This document shows, in pieces, positions 15,178 through 23,883 of a DNA stretch of 64,000 nucleotides (position 1 is the stretch's first letter; the number at the start of each line of letters is the position of its first letter). Source of the DNA: JAIYDJ01 sp031400505. Its GTDB lineage: Bacteria; Pseudomonadota; Alphaproteobacteria; Rhodobacterales; Rhodobacteraceae. The translations under genes were made by a program, and so were the position numbers. Under the pieces are notes generated by a model. It made no database searches, had not been told where the DNA came from, and saw only the letters and a program-made list of their open reading frames with translations. The stretch covers positions 61,022-125,021 of the forward strand of contig JANNPZ010000023.1 of assembly GCA_031400505.1 (NCBI GenBank), written 5' to 3'.

Positions 15178-16772
15178 CGACGGGTGCAGACATCATCGGG
15201 CGGGCGTTGGCCGCCGCCGGGGCCACCCATGCCTATGGCATTCCGGGCGGCGAGGTTCTGGCCGTGATGCAAGGGTTGGACGCCGCCGGGTTGCGCTTTG
15301 TGCTGGTCAAGCATGAAAACGCGGGCGGGTTCATGGCCGAAGGCCTGTGGCATATGACCGGCGCATTGCCGGTGCTGGTGGCGACATTGGGGCCGGGGGC
15401 CGCGAACGCGGTCAACGTGGTCGCGAATGCGATGCAGGACCGGGTGCCGATGATCTTTCTGACCGGATGCGTCGATGCCGCCGAAGCAGAGACCTATACG
15501 CATCAGGTTTTCGACCATCAGGCGATGATGCGCCCGATTACCAAGGGCAGTTTCCGGCTGGCAGCGGGCGCAGTGGGTGCGGGCATTGCCAAGGCAATTG
15601 CACTGGCAACGGCGGGTCAACCCGGCCCGGTGCATGTCGATGTGCCGATCGGCGTCGCAGAAGCGGCGGCAAACGAGGCCGCTTTTGCGCCGTTGCCCGG
15701 CCCGACCCTTGGCCAGCCACATGCGGGCAGTCTTGCGGCGGCGCTTCAGTCGCTGTCGGTTGCAAGGCACCCCTTGGCCATTGCCGGGGTTGATGCGGTA
15801 AACGAGACGGCCGGACCGGCAATTTCCGCGTTCTGCCGCGCCCATGGCATTCCGTTGATCACAACCTACAAGGGCAAGGGCCTGATGCCTGAGGGCGACG
15901 CCTTGTGTCTGGGGGGGGCAGGGCTGTCGCCGCGCGCGGATCGCACCCTGATGCCGTTGATCGCGGCGGCTGATACGGTCGTGCTGATCGGATACGACCC
16001 GATCGAAATGCGGGTGGGTTGGCGCCACCCGTTTCATGCCGGACAGACCGTGATCGAGATGACGCCGGTTCGACGTGAGCATGGGATGCACCGCGCGGAC
16101 ATTGTGCTGACCGGCGGGCTGATCGAAACCCTGAGCGCGTTGCATCATGCCGCACCGGCCCGATGGCCGGGCAAGGAGCCGACGCAAGCGCGTCATGCGC
16201 TGAAATCTGCCTTCGCGGGGCCAGCCGGCTGGGGGCCGCACGCGGTTTTCCGCACGTTCCGGCAAGCTCTGCCGCCAGAGACGGTGATCACCGCCGACAG
16301 TGGCGCGCATCGCATTCTGGTCAGCCAGATGTGGGAAAATGCAGGCCCGCGTCAAATGCTGCAATCGTCCGGATTGTGCACGATGGCCTGCGCGGTGCCC
16401 TTGGCGGCGGGAGCTGCGATGGGACGTCCGGGTGTGCCGGTTGTGGCCTTTGTCGGGGATGCCGGTCTGGAAATGGGAGCCGGCGAGTTGGCGACCCTGC
16501 GCGATCTGAACGTGCCGGTGATTGTCTGCGTGCTGGTCGATGCCTCGCTGGCGCTGATCGAGATGAAACAGCGCAGCGGACAAAGGGCCAGTCTGGGGGT
16601 CGAGTTTGGTGAAACCGATTTTCCCGCACTGGCGCAGGCTTTTGGCGGGCACGGGGCCTGGGTCGATGATGAAAAGGCGCTTGCATCCGAGATTGCCGCA
16701 GCGCAGCATAGACCGGGTTTCAGTGTGATTGCCGCCCGGATCGGCAAACGAAGTTATGATGGGGCGTTCTGA
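15174..16772 (+). CDS. Thiamine-diphosphate-dependent enzyme, acetolactate synthase-like
   Basis: A 532-residue, three-domain ThDP enzyme. The catalytic Glu that activates ThDP is E48 in KHENAGGFMAEG. The central FAD/ADP-binding-type domain spans about 185-330. The Mg/ThDP motif is GDAGLEMGAGEL (428-439), with Gly replaced by Ala in the usual GDG, followed by VDASLALIEMKQ where most relatives have Asn instead of Asp455. Related enzymes decarboxylate or ligate 2-keto acids or cleave 2-hydroxyacyl-CoA. Coupling to a CoA-transferase (ATGA overlap) suggests an acyl-CoA substrate, as in oxalyl-CoA decarboxylase or 2-hydroxyacyl-CoA lyase. The altered motif argues against simply naming it ilvB or oxc. 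Reaction unassigned. Confidence 0.8.
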   Translation: MTTGADIIGRALAAAGATHAYGIPGGEVLAVMQGLDAAGLRFVLVKHENAGGFMAEGLWHMTGALPVLVATLGPGAANAVNVVANAMQDRVPMIFLTGCVDAAEAETYTHQVFDHQAMMRPITKGSFRLAAGAVGAGIAKAIALATAGQPGPVHVDVPIGVAEAAANEAAFAPLPGPTLGQPHAGSLAAALQSLSVARHPLAIAGVDAVNETAGPAISAFCRAHGIPLITTYKGKGLMPEGDALCLGGAGLSPRADRTLMPLIAAADTVVLIGYDPIEMRVGWRHPFHAGQTVIEMTPVRREHGMHRADIVLTGGLIETLSALHHAAPARWPGKEPTQARHALKSAFAGPAGWGPHAVFRTFRQALPPETVITADSGAHRILVSQMWENAGPRQMLQSSGLCTMACAVPLAAGAAMGRPGVPVVAFVGDAGLEMGAGELATLRDLNVPVIVCVLVDASLALIEMKQRSGQRASLGVEFGETDFPALAQAFGGHGAWVDDEKALASEIAAAQHRPGFSVIAARIGKRSYDGAF

Positions 16773-16909
16773 AAAACTCACGTCTATGTGAAGAAATCGA
16801 AATAAAAACAGATTGTTGTAATAGACGGTGCGATTGCAGCGACAAAGGACGCGGGTGAGCCCGGTACGCCTGATTGATTTGCGCCTGTCAGCAAAAAAGG
16901 AAAAGTTTC

Positions 16910-18244
16910 ATGCTGCCTGAAGATCTGAGCGGGATGCCGACTTCGTTGCCTGCAAGCCTGATTGGCGGATGGAACAGGGTCATTCTTGGCGTCTTGTCGC
17001 ATGCCGCTGCGACCGGTCCCGATTTGAACGCCGTGCTCGAGGCAGCCCCGGATTTCGCGCTGGGCCAGGCGGTGCGTGGATTGTCGTGCCTTATGCTGGG
17101 TCGGGCCGAAATGGTCCTGGTGGCGCAGCAGGCGCTTGCGGCGGCCCGCAGTGCGCAACCCGGCACGGCGCGCGAAACGGAATTCGTCGAAGCGCTCGCC
17201 GACTGGTTGGCGGGCAGCCCCACCCGTGCCGCCGTGCGGATCGAAGCGGTGATGGCAAAGCATCCGCGCGATGCGCTGGCGATGAAGCTGGTGCAGGCTA
17301 TCCATTTCATCATGGGGCGCCCGGTCGAGATGCGACGCTCGGTGGAACTTGTGTTGCCGACTTGGGACAATCACCCGGCGCGCGGCTACATCCTTGGGTG
17401 TCACGCCTTCACGCTGGAGGAAACCGGCGAATATGCGGCAGCGGAACGGACCGGTCGGCATGGCGTCGATTTGGCGCCGGACGATGCGTGGGGTCTGCAC
17501 GCGGTGGCGCATGTCCATGACATGACCGGGCGGGCGCAGGATGGCCTGACCTGGTTGCAGGGGCGCGAGGCGTCCTGGGCGCATTGCAACAACTTTCGGT
17601 TTCACGTCTGGTGGCACCGCGCCCTGATGCATCTGGATCTGGGCCAGTATGACGCGGCGCTGGCGCTTTATGATGCTGACATCCGGGCCGAGCGGACGGA
17701 TGACTATCGCGACATCGCCAATGCGGCGTCGCTTCTGTCGCGCCTTGAACTCGACGGGGTACATGTCGGCACGCGGTGGGACGAATTGGCCGATCTGGCG
17801 GAAAACCGCGCGACCGATGGCTGTCTTGCCTTTGCGGATCTGCACTATCTGCTGGCGCTTTGCGGCGGCGCGCGGGAAGACGCGGCGGCCGGGCTGATCG
17901 CCCGGATGGCCGCCACGCGCCCCGAAGACAGCGATGCCCGCCGGATCATCGCGCATCCCGGATTGCATATGGCGCGCGGCGTGCAAGCCTTTGCTGCCGG
18001 AGACTATTCGGTTGCGTGGCTGCATTTGCGCGAGGCACGGTCCGATGCGCAATCATTGGGCGGCAGTCACGCACAGCGCGATGTCTTTGCCCGGATCACG
18101 ATCGAGGCCGCCTTGCGCGGTGGCTACATGGATGCCGCCGAAAGCCTGCTGTGGGAACGTCAGGCGCAAAGAGCGCTTCAAACGGATGGCTACATGCATC
18201 GCCGCATTGCAGTAATAAATGCTGCACGAGCGAAGGCCGTCTGA
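16910..18244 (+). CDS. TTC38-like tetratricopeptide protein
   Basis: A 444-residue soluble all-helical protein resembling TTC38-family TPR proteins. Recognisable blocks are ALAMKLVQAIHFIMGR, ARGYILGCHAFTLEETGEY, HAVAHVHDMTGR, a histidine-rich FHVWWHRALMHLDLG, and LHYLLALCGG. The family is found from bacteria to mammals without an established biochemical activity. The start ATG at 16910 is supported by AAGG ten bases upstream. It lies 137 bp after the ThDP enzyme and 39 bp before opgC on the same strand, so it may belong to either unit. The conserved histidines in the middle could bind metal, but this is only an inference. Confidence 0.75.
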   Translation: MLPEDLSGMPTSLPASLIGGWNRVILGVLSHAAATGPDLNAVLEAAPDFALGQAVRGLSCLMLGRAEMVLVAQQALAAARSAQPGTARETEFVEALADWLAGSPTRAAVRIEAVMAKHPRDALAMKLVQAIHFIMGRPVEMRRSVELVLPTWDNHPARGYILGCHAFTLEETGEYAAAERTGRHGVDLAPDDAWGLHAVAHVHDMTGRAQDGLTWLQGREASWAHCNNFRFHVWWHRALMHLDLGQYDAALALYDADIRAERTDDYRDIANAASLLSRLELDGVHVGTRWDELADLAENRATDGCLAFADLHYLLALCGGAREDAAAGLIARMAATRPEDSDARRIIAHPGLHMARGVQAFAAGDYSVAWLHLREARSDAQSLGGSHAQRDVFARITIEAALRGGYMDAAESLLWERQAQRALQTDGYMHRRIAVINAARAKAV

Positions 18245-18283
18245 TAGGAAAGGTGTCTGAACAAAGCGAAGTCCCTGTATATC

Positions 18284-19492
18284 ATGACTTTACCAACCAC
18301 CCGTGTCCGTGACCCCAGGCTCGATTTTTTTCGTGGCGTGGGCATGTTTATTATCCTGATCGCCCACATCACCAACAACCCTTGGGCTTTGTGGATTCCG
18401 GCGCGGTTCGGGTTTTCCGATGCAACGGAAATGTTTGTTTTCTGTTCTGGAATGGCGTCAGCCGTGGCGTTTGGCGGGGCCTTTGCAAAGGCAGGGTTTG
18501 GCTGGGGTGTGGTGCGCATCGCCTACAGGATCTGGCAGGTTTATTGGGTGCATATCGGTGTTTTCCTGTGCACATTGCTCGCGATGCTGGCGCTAGATGG
18601 GTCCGGCCTGTTTCCCCAATCCGAGGTGGCGGCGCTGAACCTGACGCCTTTTCTGAAAGATACAGGTCCCAACATGTTGGGTCTGATGACGCTGACCTAT
18701 GTGCCGAACTATTTTGATGTGTTGCCGATGTATCTGGTGATCCTGGCTCTGATCCCGCCCATGATCGCGCTGGCGCGGCTTCACCCGGTGTTGCCGATGC
18801 TGGTCAGTCTTGCCATGTGGCTTTTGGCAGACTTTGGCGGCGTCAACCTGCCGGCCGAGTGGTGGTTTGCCAATGGATCGACCCGGCCCTGGTTCTTTAA
18901 CCCCTTTGCCTGGCAGTTGGTGTTCCTTACCGGCTTTGCGCTGATGTCAGGCTGGCTGCCGGCGCCCCCGGTCAATCGGTGGCTGATCGCGCTGGCGTTG
19001 GCGGTTGTGCTGCTGTCGGTTCCGTTCGCGTGGTACAAGGTGATCAACGCCTCCGAAGCTGTGCGGGCCTGGCGCAGCGAATGGTCATGGTTGTTTGACA
19101 AGACCAACTTCGGCATCCTGCGCTATGCCCACTTTCTGGCGCTTGCCTATCTTGCCTGGGTCGCCGTTGGGCCCGGTGGCATTCGGTTGAAAACCGGCGT
19201 TGTCTGGGCCGGATTTGTAGCGTTGGTGTCGCGGGTCGGCACGCAGTCGCTGGCAGTGTTTGCGGCATCAATGGTGATGGCGCGCGTGCTGGGTGCTTTC
19301 CTCGACCTGACCGGGCGCGGGTTCGTCCCGACACTTGCGATCAATCTGCTGGGGTTTGCCCTGATCCTTGGCGTCGCCGAACTCGCGGCGTTGATCAAGC
19401 GTGAACCCTGGCGCAATGCCGACCAGACTGCCCGCTCGCGCTCAGCTGCCCCCCAGAGTGCCACGCCGGCTGGCGAAAAGGTGAGAACATGA
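18284..19492 (+). CDS. opgC: Periplasmic glucan succinyltransferase-type membrane protein
   Basis: A 402-residue integral membrane protein with about ten helices. It opens with RDPRLDFFRGVGMFIILIAHI, seen here as RLDFFRG and IILIAHI, then WALWIPARFGFSDATEMFVF. This is the OpgC pattern within the acyltransferase-3-like group. In Rhodobacter sphaeroides OpgC adds succinyl groups to osmoregulated periplasmic glucans, and the same role is likely here. Its stop overlaps the opgG start (ATGA), so it is co-translated with opgG and opgH. In R. sphaeroides opgC is last in the operon, whereas here it is first. Confidence 0.85.
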   Translation: MTLPTTRVRDPRLDFFRGVGMFIILIAHITNNPWALWIPARFGFSDATEMFVFCSGMASAVAFGGAFAKAGFGWGVVRIAYRIWQVYWVHIGVFLCTLLAMLALDGSGLFPQSEVAALNLTPFLKDTGPNMLGLMTLTYVPNYFDVLPMYLVILALIPPMIALARLHPVLPMLVSLAMWLLADFGGVNLPAEWWFANGSTRPWFFNPFAWQLVFLTGFALMSGWLPAPPVNRWLIALALAVVLLSVPFAWYKVINASEAVRAWRSEWSWLFDKTNFGILRYAHFLALAYLAWVAVGPGGIRLKTGVVWAGFVALVSRVGTQSLAVFAASMVMARVLGAFLDLTGRGFVPTLAINLLGFALILGVAELAALIKREPWRNADQTARSRSAAPQSATPAGEKVRT

Positions 19493-21045
19493 CCAACCCG
19501 TCCCGTCGTACCGCGCTGTCGTTGCTGGCCATCATGGCCGTGATGGGCCTGCGTCCCGCGATGTCGCAAACCAGTGCCGATGCGCTGGCCGAGGTGGCGG
19601 GAATGACCCTTGGCATGCCGGTGCCTTTCGATCCGGTGTTTCTGGCGCTGCATGCGCGGGCCATGGCGGCAAAGCCCTATGACGCGCCGCCACAGGTTTC
19701 GCAGGGCTGGCGCGATCTGACCTATGATCAGTTTCGCGGCATCTGGTTCGACACCCGGCATACGCTGTTTCGGGGTACCAAAGGCGCTGTGCAGGTCGAG
19801 TTTTTCCCGGCCGGGCTGTACTTTCCAGCCAAAGTCGCAATGAACGCCGTCGAAGACGGCAGGGCGCGGCCGGTCTTGTTTGAAAAACGGGTGTTCGACA
19901 CCACCGACAAGTTTCCCGATCTGCCCGAAGATGGCACTGGCTTTGCCGGATTTCGTCTTCTGGGCGAACTGGTGCAAGAGGGGCGTTTCCAGGAATACGC
20001 CGTGTTTCAGGGGGCAAGCTATTTCCGCGCGATATCTCGGGATCTGGCCTATGGCATTTCGGCCCGCGGTCTTGCCCTGAACACAGCGAGCGGCGGCGCG
20101 GAAGAGTTTCCGGTGTTCCGCGATTTCTGGATCGAGGCGGCACAGCAGGGCGCGAAATCGGTCGTGGTCCATGCCCTGCTCGACAGCCCGAGCACAACAG
20201 GTGCCTACAAGTTTACCCTGACGCCCGGCACCGTGACGACGATTGATGTCGAAGCCAAACTCTATCCCCGTCTGGACCTTGCCGAAGTCGGGATTGCGCC
20301 CGGCACGTCGATGTTTCTGTTCAATGACATGAACCACATCAATTTCGACGACTTTCGCGAAGCAGTGCACGACAGCGATGGCCTGCTGATCCACAACGGG
20401 TCCGGCGAAAGCGTGTGGCGTCCCTTGACCAATCCGCAAACCCTGCAAATCAGCGTGTTTACCGACAGCGGCCTGCGCGGATTTGGTCTGATGCAGCGCG
20501 CCCGTGACCCCGAAAACTACAACGACTTTGTCGCGGATTACGAACGGCGTCCTTCGCTTTGGGTCGAACCGATGGGCGACTGGGGGGCAGGTGCGGTGAT
20601 GTTGGTGGAAATCCCGACCGACAAGGAAATCAATGACAACATCGTGGCGTTCTGGCGACCTGCCACGCCACTTCTGGCCTTGCAAGAGCACCGCTTTGCC
20701 TATCGCCTGCACTGGTGCGCCGATGCCCCAGATGAAGGCACGGTGGCGCAGGTTACAGCCACGCGGTCGGGCAAACGGGTGTTCGAAGACGGTCGGATCT
20801 TTACCGTCGACTTCGCGGCACATCCCGCGCTGGGGGATGACCCGACCCGGATCGAGGCGCGTGTAACCAGCAGTGCAGGCAAGATTGTGTCGCATCTGGT
20901 ACAGGCCAATCCGGCGACGGGGGGCATGCGTCTGGACCTGACACTGCTGGCATCAAAGGCAGATGTATCCGAACTGCGGGCCGAGTTGTGGCGCAGTGGC
21001 CAGCGGGTGTCCGAAGTTTGGCTGTACCGGTGGGCCGGCACATGA
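19489..21045 (+). CDS. opgG: Periplasmic glucan biosynthesis protein OpgG
   Basis: A 518-residue periplasmic protein. The signal sequence has NPSRRTALSLLAIMAV, a twin-Arg-like start, and ends near AMSQ. The mature chain shows MdoG/OpgG hallmarks: LTYDQFRGIWFD near residue 78, FFPAGLYFPAKV, FRDFWIEAAQ, GTSMFLFNDMN, DSDGLLIHNGSGE and GRGFGLMQR-like LRGFGLMQRARD. OpgG works with OpgH in making or branching the beta-glucan backbone in the periplasm. It overlaps opgC upstream and opgH downstream by four bases each, so the three products are translationally coupled. Confidence 0.93.
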   Translation: MTNPSRRTALSLLAIMAVMGLRPAMSQTSADALAEVAGMTLGMPVPFDPVFLALHARAMAAKPYDAPPQVSQGWRDLTYDQFRGIWFDTRHTLFRGTKGAVQVEFFPAGLYFPAKVAMNAVEDGRARPVLFEKRVFDTTDKFPDLPEDGTGFAGFRLLGELVQEGRFQEYAVFQGASYFRAISRDLAYGISARGLALNTASGGAEEFPVFRDFWIEAAQQGAKSVVVHALLDSPSTTGAYKFTLTPGTVTTIDVEAKLYPRLDLAEVGIAPGTSMFLFNDMNHINFDDFREAVHDSDGLLIHNGSGESVWRPLTNPQTLQISVFTDSGLRGFGLMQRARDPENYNDFVADYERRPSLWVEPMGDWGAGAVMLVEIPTDKEINDNIVAFWRPATPLLALQEHRFAYRLHWCADAPDEGTVAQVTATRSGKRVFEDGRIFTVDFAAHPALGDDPTRIEARVTSSAGKIVSHLVQANPATGGMRLDLTLLASKADVSELRAELWRSGQRVSEVWLYRWAGT

Positions 21046-22814
21046 CGCACGCCCTGCGACTTTCGCAATCGGCGACTGAAACGCGGGCGGTGCTTGAACC
21101 GTTGGCGATGCCCGACCAGGCATTTGACACGGCCTTTGTCGATCCGGCAGCCCCGGGTGTCTTGCGTGATCAGGCGCGGCTTCCGGCACGACTTTTTGCG
21201 CTGGGTCTACCGGCTGTGATCAGTCTTGCGGTCGGCTGGATATCGGTGGGCTGGTTCCGGCTGGACGGTGTGTTGTCTGTGGCAGAGGTGGTTCTGGTCG
21301 CCGGGTCGATGCTGGCCTATTACTGGGTGGTTATGTCGTTTGCGGCGTCCTTGCTGGGGCTGATGTGGCGAAGGCCGCCGCAATCATTGGCGAGCATGGC
21401 CCGCGGGATGGATGTGGCAATCTTGCTGCCGATGTACGGCGAACCTGCTGCCGAGACGATGGGGCAGGCCGTTCGGCTGCTGATTGCATTGCGCGGGCGG
21501 GATCACAGCCACCGCTTTGGCCTGCATGTCTTGTCCGACACGCGTGACCCCGTCGCCGTACGCGAGGAAGAGGCTGCGTTTGTCAGCCTGCGCCGGGCCC
21601 ATCCTGACCTTGACCTGCAGTTCCGCCACCGGGCGCTGAACGCTGACTACAAGGCTGGAAATGTCCGGGACTGGGTGTGCAGCAGCGGGGCTGCCTACGA
21701 GGCGATGCTGGTTCTTGATGCAGACTCGTTGATGGGCCGCGATGCCGTCTTGACGCTGACAGACGCACTTGCCCGTGATCCGGGCTGCGGTCTGACGCAG
21801 TCGGTGCCACGCGTGTTGCCGGGCACGTCGCTGTGGCAACGCCTGCAGTCTTTCGCTTCGGAGGCGTATGGCACCAATCTTGCGCGCGGGTTTGCCGTCT
21901 GGACCGGCGGTACGGGGAACTTTCTGGGCCACAATGCGGTGATCCGCACCCGGGCCTTTGCGGTGGCGGCTGGTTTGCCGCATTTGCCGGGACGCCGCCC
22001 GATGGGCGGTGCGATCCTGAGCCATGACTTTGTCGAGGCGGCCCTGTTGCGCCGCGCCGGGTGGTCGGTGCGCGTGTTGCCCGAGGCGGCTGCCAGTTAT
22101 GAAGACACTCCGGAAACCCTGCTTGGCTATGTGAGGCGCGACCGGCGCTGGTGCCAGGGCAACATGCAGCATTTGCGGCTGCTGGCGGTACCGGGCCTGC
22201 ATCCCTTGTCGAGGTTCCATCTGTTGCAAGGTGCCATGGCCTATCTTTCGTCCGTGTGGTGGCTGTGCCTTCTGGTGCTGTGGGCGGCACTGGGCGAAGG
22301 CGGCACGATCACCTACTTTACCGAAGGAAATCCGCTGATGCCGGTGTGGCCCGACCTGCCACCGGTGACCCAGGGCGCGTTGGCGGGGTTCGTCGGGTTG
22401 ATGCTTTTGCTGCCAAAGCTGATCGGCGTGCTGGCCTACCTGCGAGAAAACCCGCTAAAGCGCGGGCAACGGTGGCGCTTCTTGTTTTCCGTTGTGGTCG
22501 AGGTCCTGCTTTCGGTTCTGATGGCGCCGATGCTGATGGTACATCAGGTGCGGGCGGTGATGCGTACGCTGGCGGGGTTTGACGGCGGTTGGGCTCCGCA
22601 TCTGTCCGGGCGGCCCGGACCATGGGTGCTGCTGCGGTTTCACGCGGTGGAAACCTTGCTGGGGTTTGGGTTGCTGGCGCTCGTGCTGCTTGGCGTGCTG
22701 ACGCCGTGGGTGCTGCCCGTGGCGGTCTGTCTGGCGTTGGCCGTGCCGTTGTCGGCACTGGCGGCCTGCGACGCGCGGCGCTGGCCGCTTTTCGGTTTTG
22801 CGGTTCTGGCATGA
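21042..22814 (+). CDS. opgH: Glucan glucosyltransferase OpgH
   Basis: A 590-residue inner-membrane GT2 glycosyltransferase. N-terminal membrane segments (about 50-110) precede a cytoplasmic GT2 domain with VAILLPMYGE, the nucleotide-binding VLDADSLM, an acidic HDFVEAALL and the processive motif RRDRRWCQGNMQH (QxxRW-like). The C-terminal half has several more helices. It polymerises the beta-1,2-glucan backbone of osmoregulated periplasmic glucans from UDP-glucose. It is shorter than E. coli OpgH (847 aa), like the alphaproteobacterial form. The start overlaps opgG and the stop overlaps the esterase gene, each by ATGA. Confidence 0.92.
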   Translation: MTHALRLSQSATETRAVLEPLAMPDQAFDTAFVDPAAPGVLRDQARLPARLFALGLPAVISLAVGWISVGWFRLDGVLSVAEVVLVAGSMLAYYWVVMSFAASLLGLMWRRPPQSLASMARGMDVAILLPMYGEPAAETMGQAVRLLIALRGRDHSHRFGLHVLSDTRDPVAVREEEAAFVSLRRAHPDLDLQFRHRALNADYKAGNVRDWVCSSGAAYEAMLVLDADSLMGRDAVLTLTDALARDPGCGLTQSVPRVLPGTSLWQRLQSFASEAYGTNLARGFAVWTGGTGNFLGHNAVIRTRAFAVAAGLPHLPGRRPMGGAILSHDFVEAALLRRAGWSVRVLPEAAASYEDTPETLLGYVRRDRRWCQGNMQHLRLLAVPGLHPLSRFHLLQGAMAYLSSVWWLCLLVLWAALGEGGTITYFTEGNPLMPVWPDLPPVTQGALAGFVGLMLLLPKLIGVLAYLRENPLKRGQRWRFLFSVVVEVLLSVLMAPMLMVHQVRAVMRTLAGFDGGWAPHLSGRPGPWVLLRFHAVETLLGFGLLALVLLGVLTPWVLPVAVCLALAVPLSALAACDARRWPLFGFAVLA

Positions 22815-23641
22815 TGCGTTTCGGTTGGATTGCAGCGTTGATGGCGCTGGCGCCCGGCGCTGCAATGGCCGGTTGCCTTGTCGATGCCGACCCATGCCAG
22901 ATCGCCGCGGGCACCTATCATATCGAGAGGCCAAGCGGGATCGATCCGACAGTCGTGCTGCCGGCGGTCGAGTTTTTGCACGGATGGGGCGCATCAGGAG
23001 AGGCGACGCTCGCCAATCGTGGTATGGTGGAGGCGCTGCTGGAGCGGGGCTATGCGGTGATTGCCCCCGACGGGCGGCTTCGAGACACCGGGCCGGGGCG
23101 CACTTGGGATTTTCATCCGGCGCGGTCCAGCGTTGCAATGCGAGACGAAGCGGCCTTTCTGGCTGCCGTGGCGGATGACGCGGCCTTGCGGCACGGGATC
23201 GACCGCGATCGGGTGATCCTGGCCGGGTTTTCAATCGGCGGGTCCACGACCAGCTATGTTGCGTGCAAGACGCCGGATGCCTTTGCAGCCTTTGCGCCGG
23301 TTGCGGGAAGTTTCTGGAACCCGCTGCCACAGGGGTGCGCTGGGCCGGTGCGCTTGCTGCATGTTCACGGCTGGACCGATACCACGGTCCCGCTGGAAGG
23401 ACGCCGCCTGCGGTCTGGCGTGACGCAGGGGGATGTTTTTGCCTCGATGGCGATCTGGCGGCAGACCAACGGCTGCGCGCAGCCCCGCCCCGATGGTTTT
23501 GAGCGTACCCCCGACTTTCAGATGCGGCGCTGGACAGGTTGCACATCGGGGTCCGCGTTGAACTTTGCGTTGCATGGTGGGTCGCACAGCATTCCGAAAG
23601 GCTGGGCCAATCTGGCTTTGGATTGGTTCGAAGGGCTTTAG
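22811..23641 (+). CDS. Exported esterase, polyhydroxybutyrate depolymerase/LpqC-like
   Basis: A 276-residue protein with a signal peptide ending AMAGC; the Cys could also make it a lipoprotein, but the fit to a lipobox is poor. The hydrolase motifs are FLHGWGASGE, the nucleophile elbow LAGFSIGGST, HVHGWTDTTVP (acid) and HGGSHSIP (His). Members of this group cleave short esters or feruloyl groups. Because it overlaps opgH by four bases, a role in removing or remodelling ester substituents on periplasmic glucans is plausible, but that is inference from context. A long imperfect hairpin follows its stop codon. Confidence 0.75.
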   Translation: MMRFGWIAALMALAPGAAMAGCLVDADPCQIAAGTYHIERPSGIDPTVVLPAVEFLHGWGASGEATLANRGMVEALLERGYAVIAPDGRLRDTGPGRTWDFHPARSSVAMRDEAAFLAAVADDAALRHGIDRDRVILAGFSIGGSTTSYVACKTPDAFAAFAPVAGSFWNPLPQGCAGPVRLLHVHGWTDTTVPLEGRRLRSGVTQGDVFASMAIWRQTNGCAQPRPDGFERTPDFQMRRWTGCTSGSALNFALHGGSHSIPKGWANLALDWFEGL

Positions 23642-23643
23642 CC

Positions 23644-23683
23644 GATCCCGCGAAAGGCGTCGTTTTCCTTTGGGCTCGGGATC
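23644..23683 (+). terminator. Hairpin closing the opg operon
   Basis: GATCCCG (23644-23650) pairs with CGGGATC (23677-23683), and inside it AAAGG (23653-23657) pairs with CCTTT (23667-23671). It begins two bases after the esterase stop codon. There is no U-tract, so termination is inferred from position and stem strength. Confidence 0.5.
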
Positions 23684-23883
23684 CGATACATCTGCGTTCG
23701 CGCGCAAGCATCGGAACCGAAAAAGCGAAAGTCAGCAAAATCTTGCCGAACCTTCGACCAACCAGATGCGCGATGACCCGATTGTGTGCGAACAAAATTC
23801 TGCGCCCTGACGGCTTTGGGTTGGAATTGCGGTTCGGTTGGCATATCCCGACTGGGGATGACTCGGCGAACCAGGGTGGGTTG

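Noticed and set aside
15174..16772. Naming the ThDP enzyme ilvB or oxalyl-CoA decarboxylase
   Set aside because: The metal motif differs (GDA, VDAS) and no small ilvH subunit or oxalate genes are adjacent, so a specific name is not supported.
15003..16781. A 592-codon minus-strand frame opposite the ThDP enzyme
   Set aside because: Shadow frame: the opposite strand encodes a clear ThDP enzyme with proper motifs.
19147..20895. A 582-codon minus-strand frame opposite opgC and opgG
   Set aside because: Low-complexity Arg/His composition and no family resemblance; opgC and opgG are certain.
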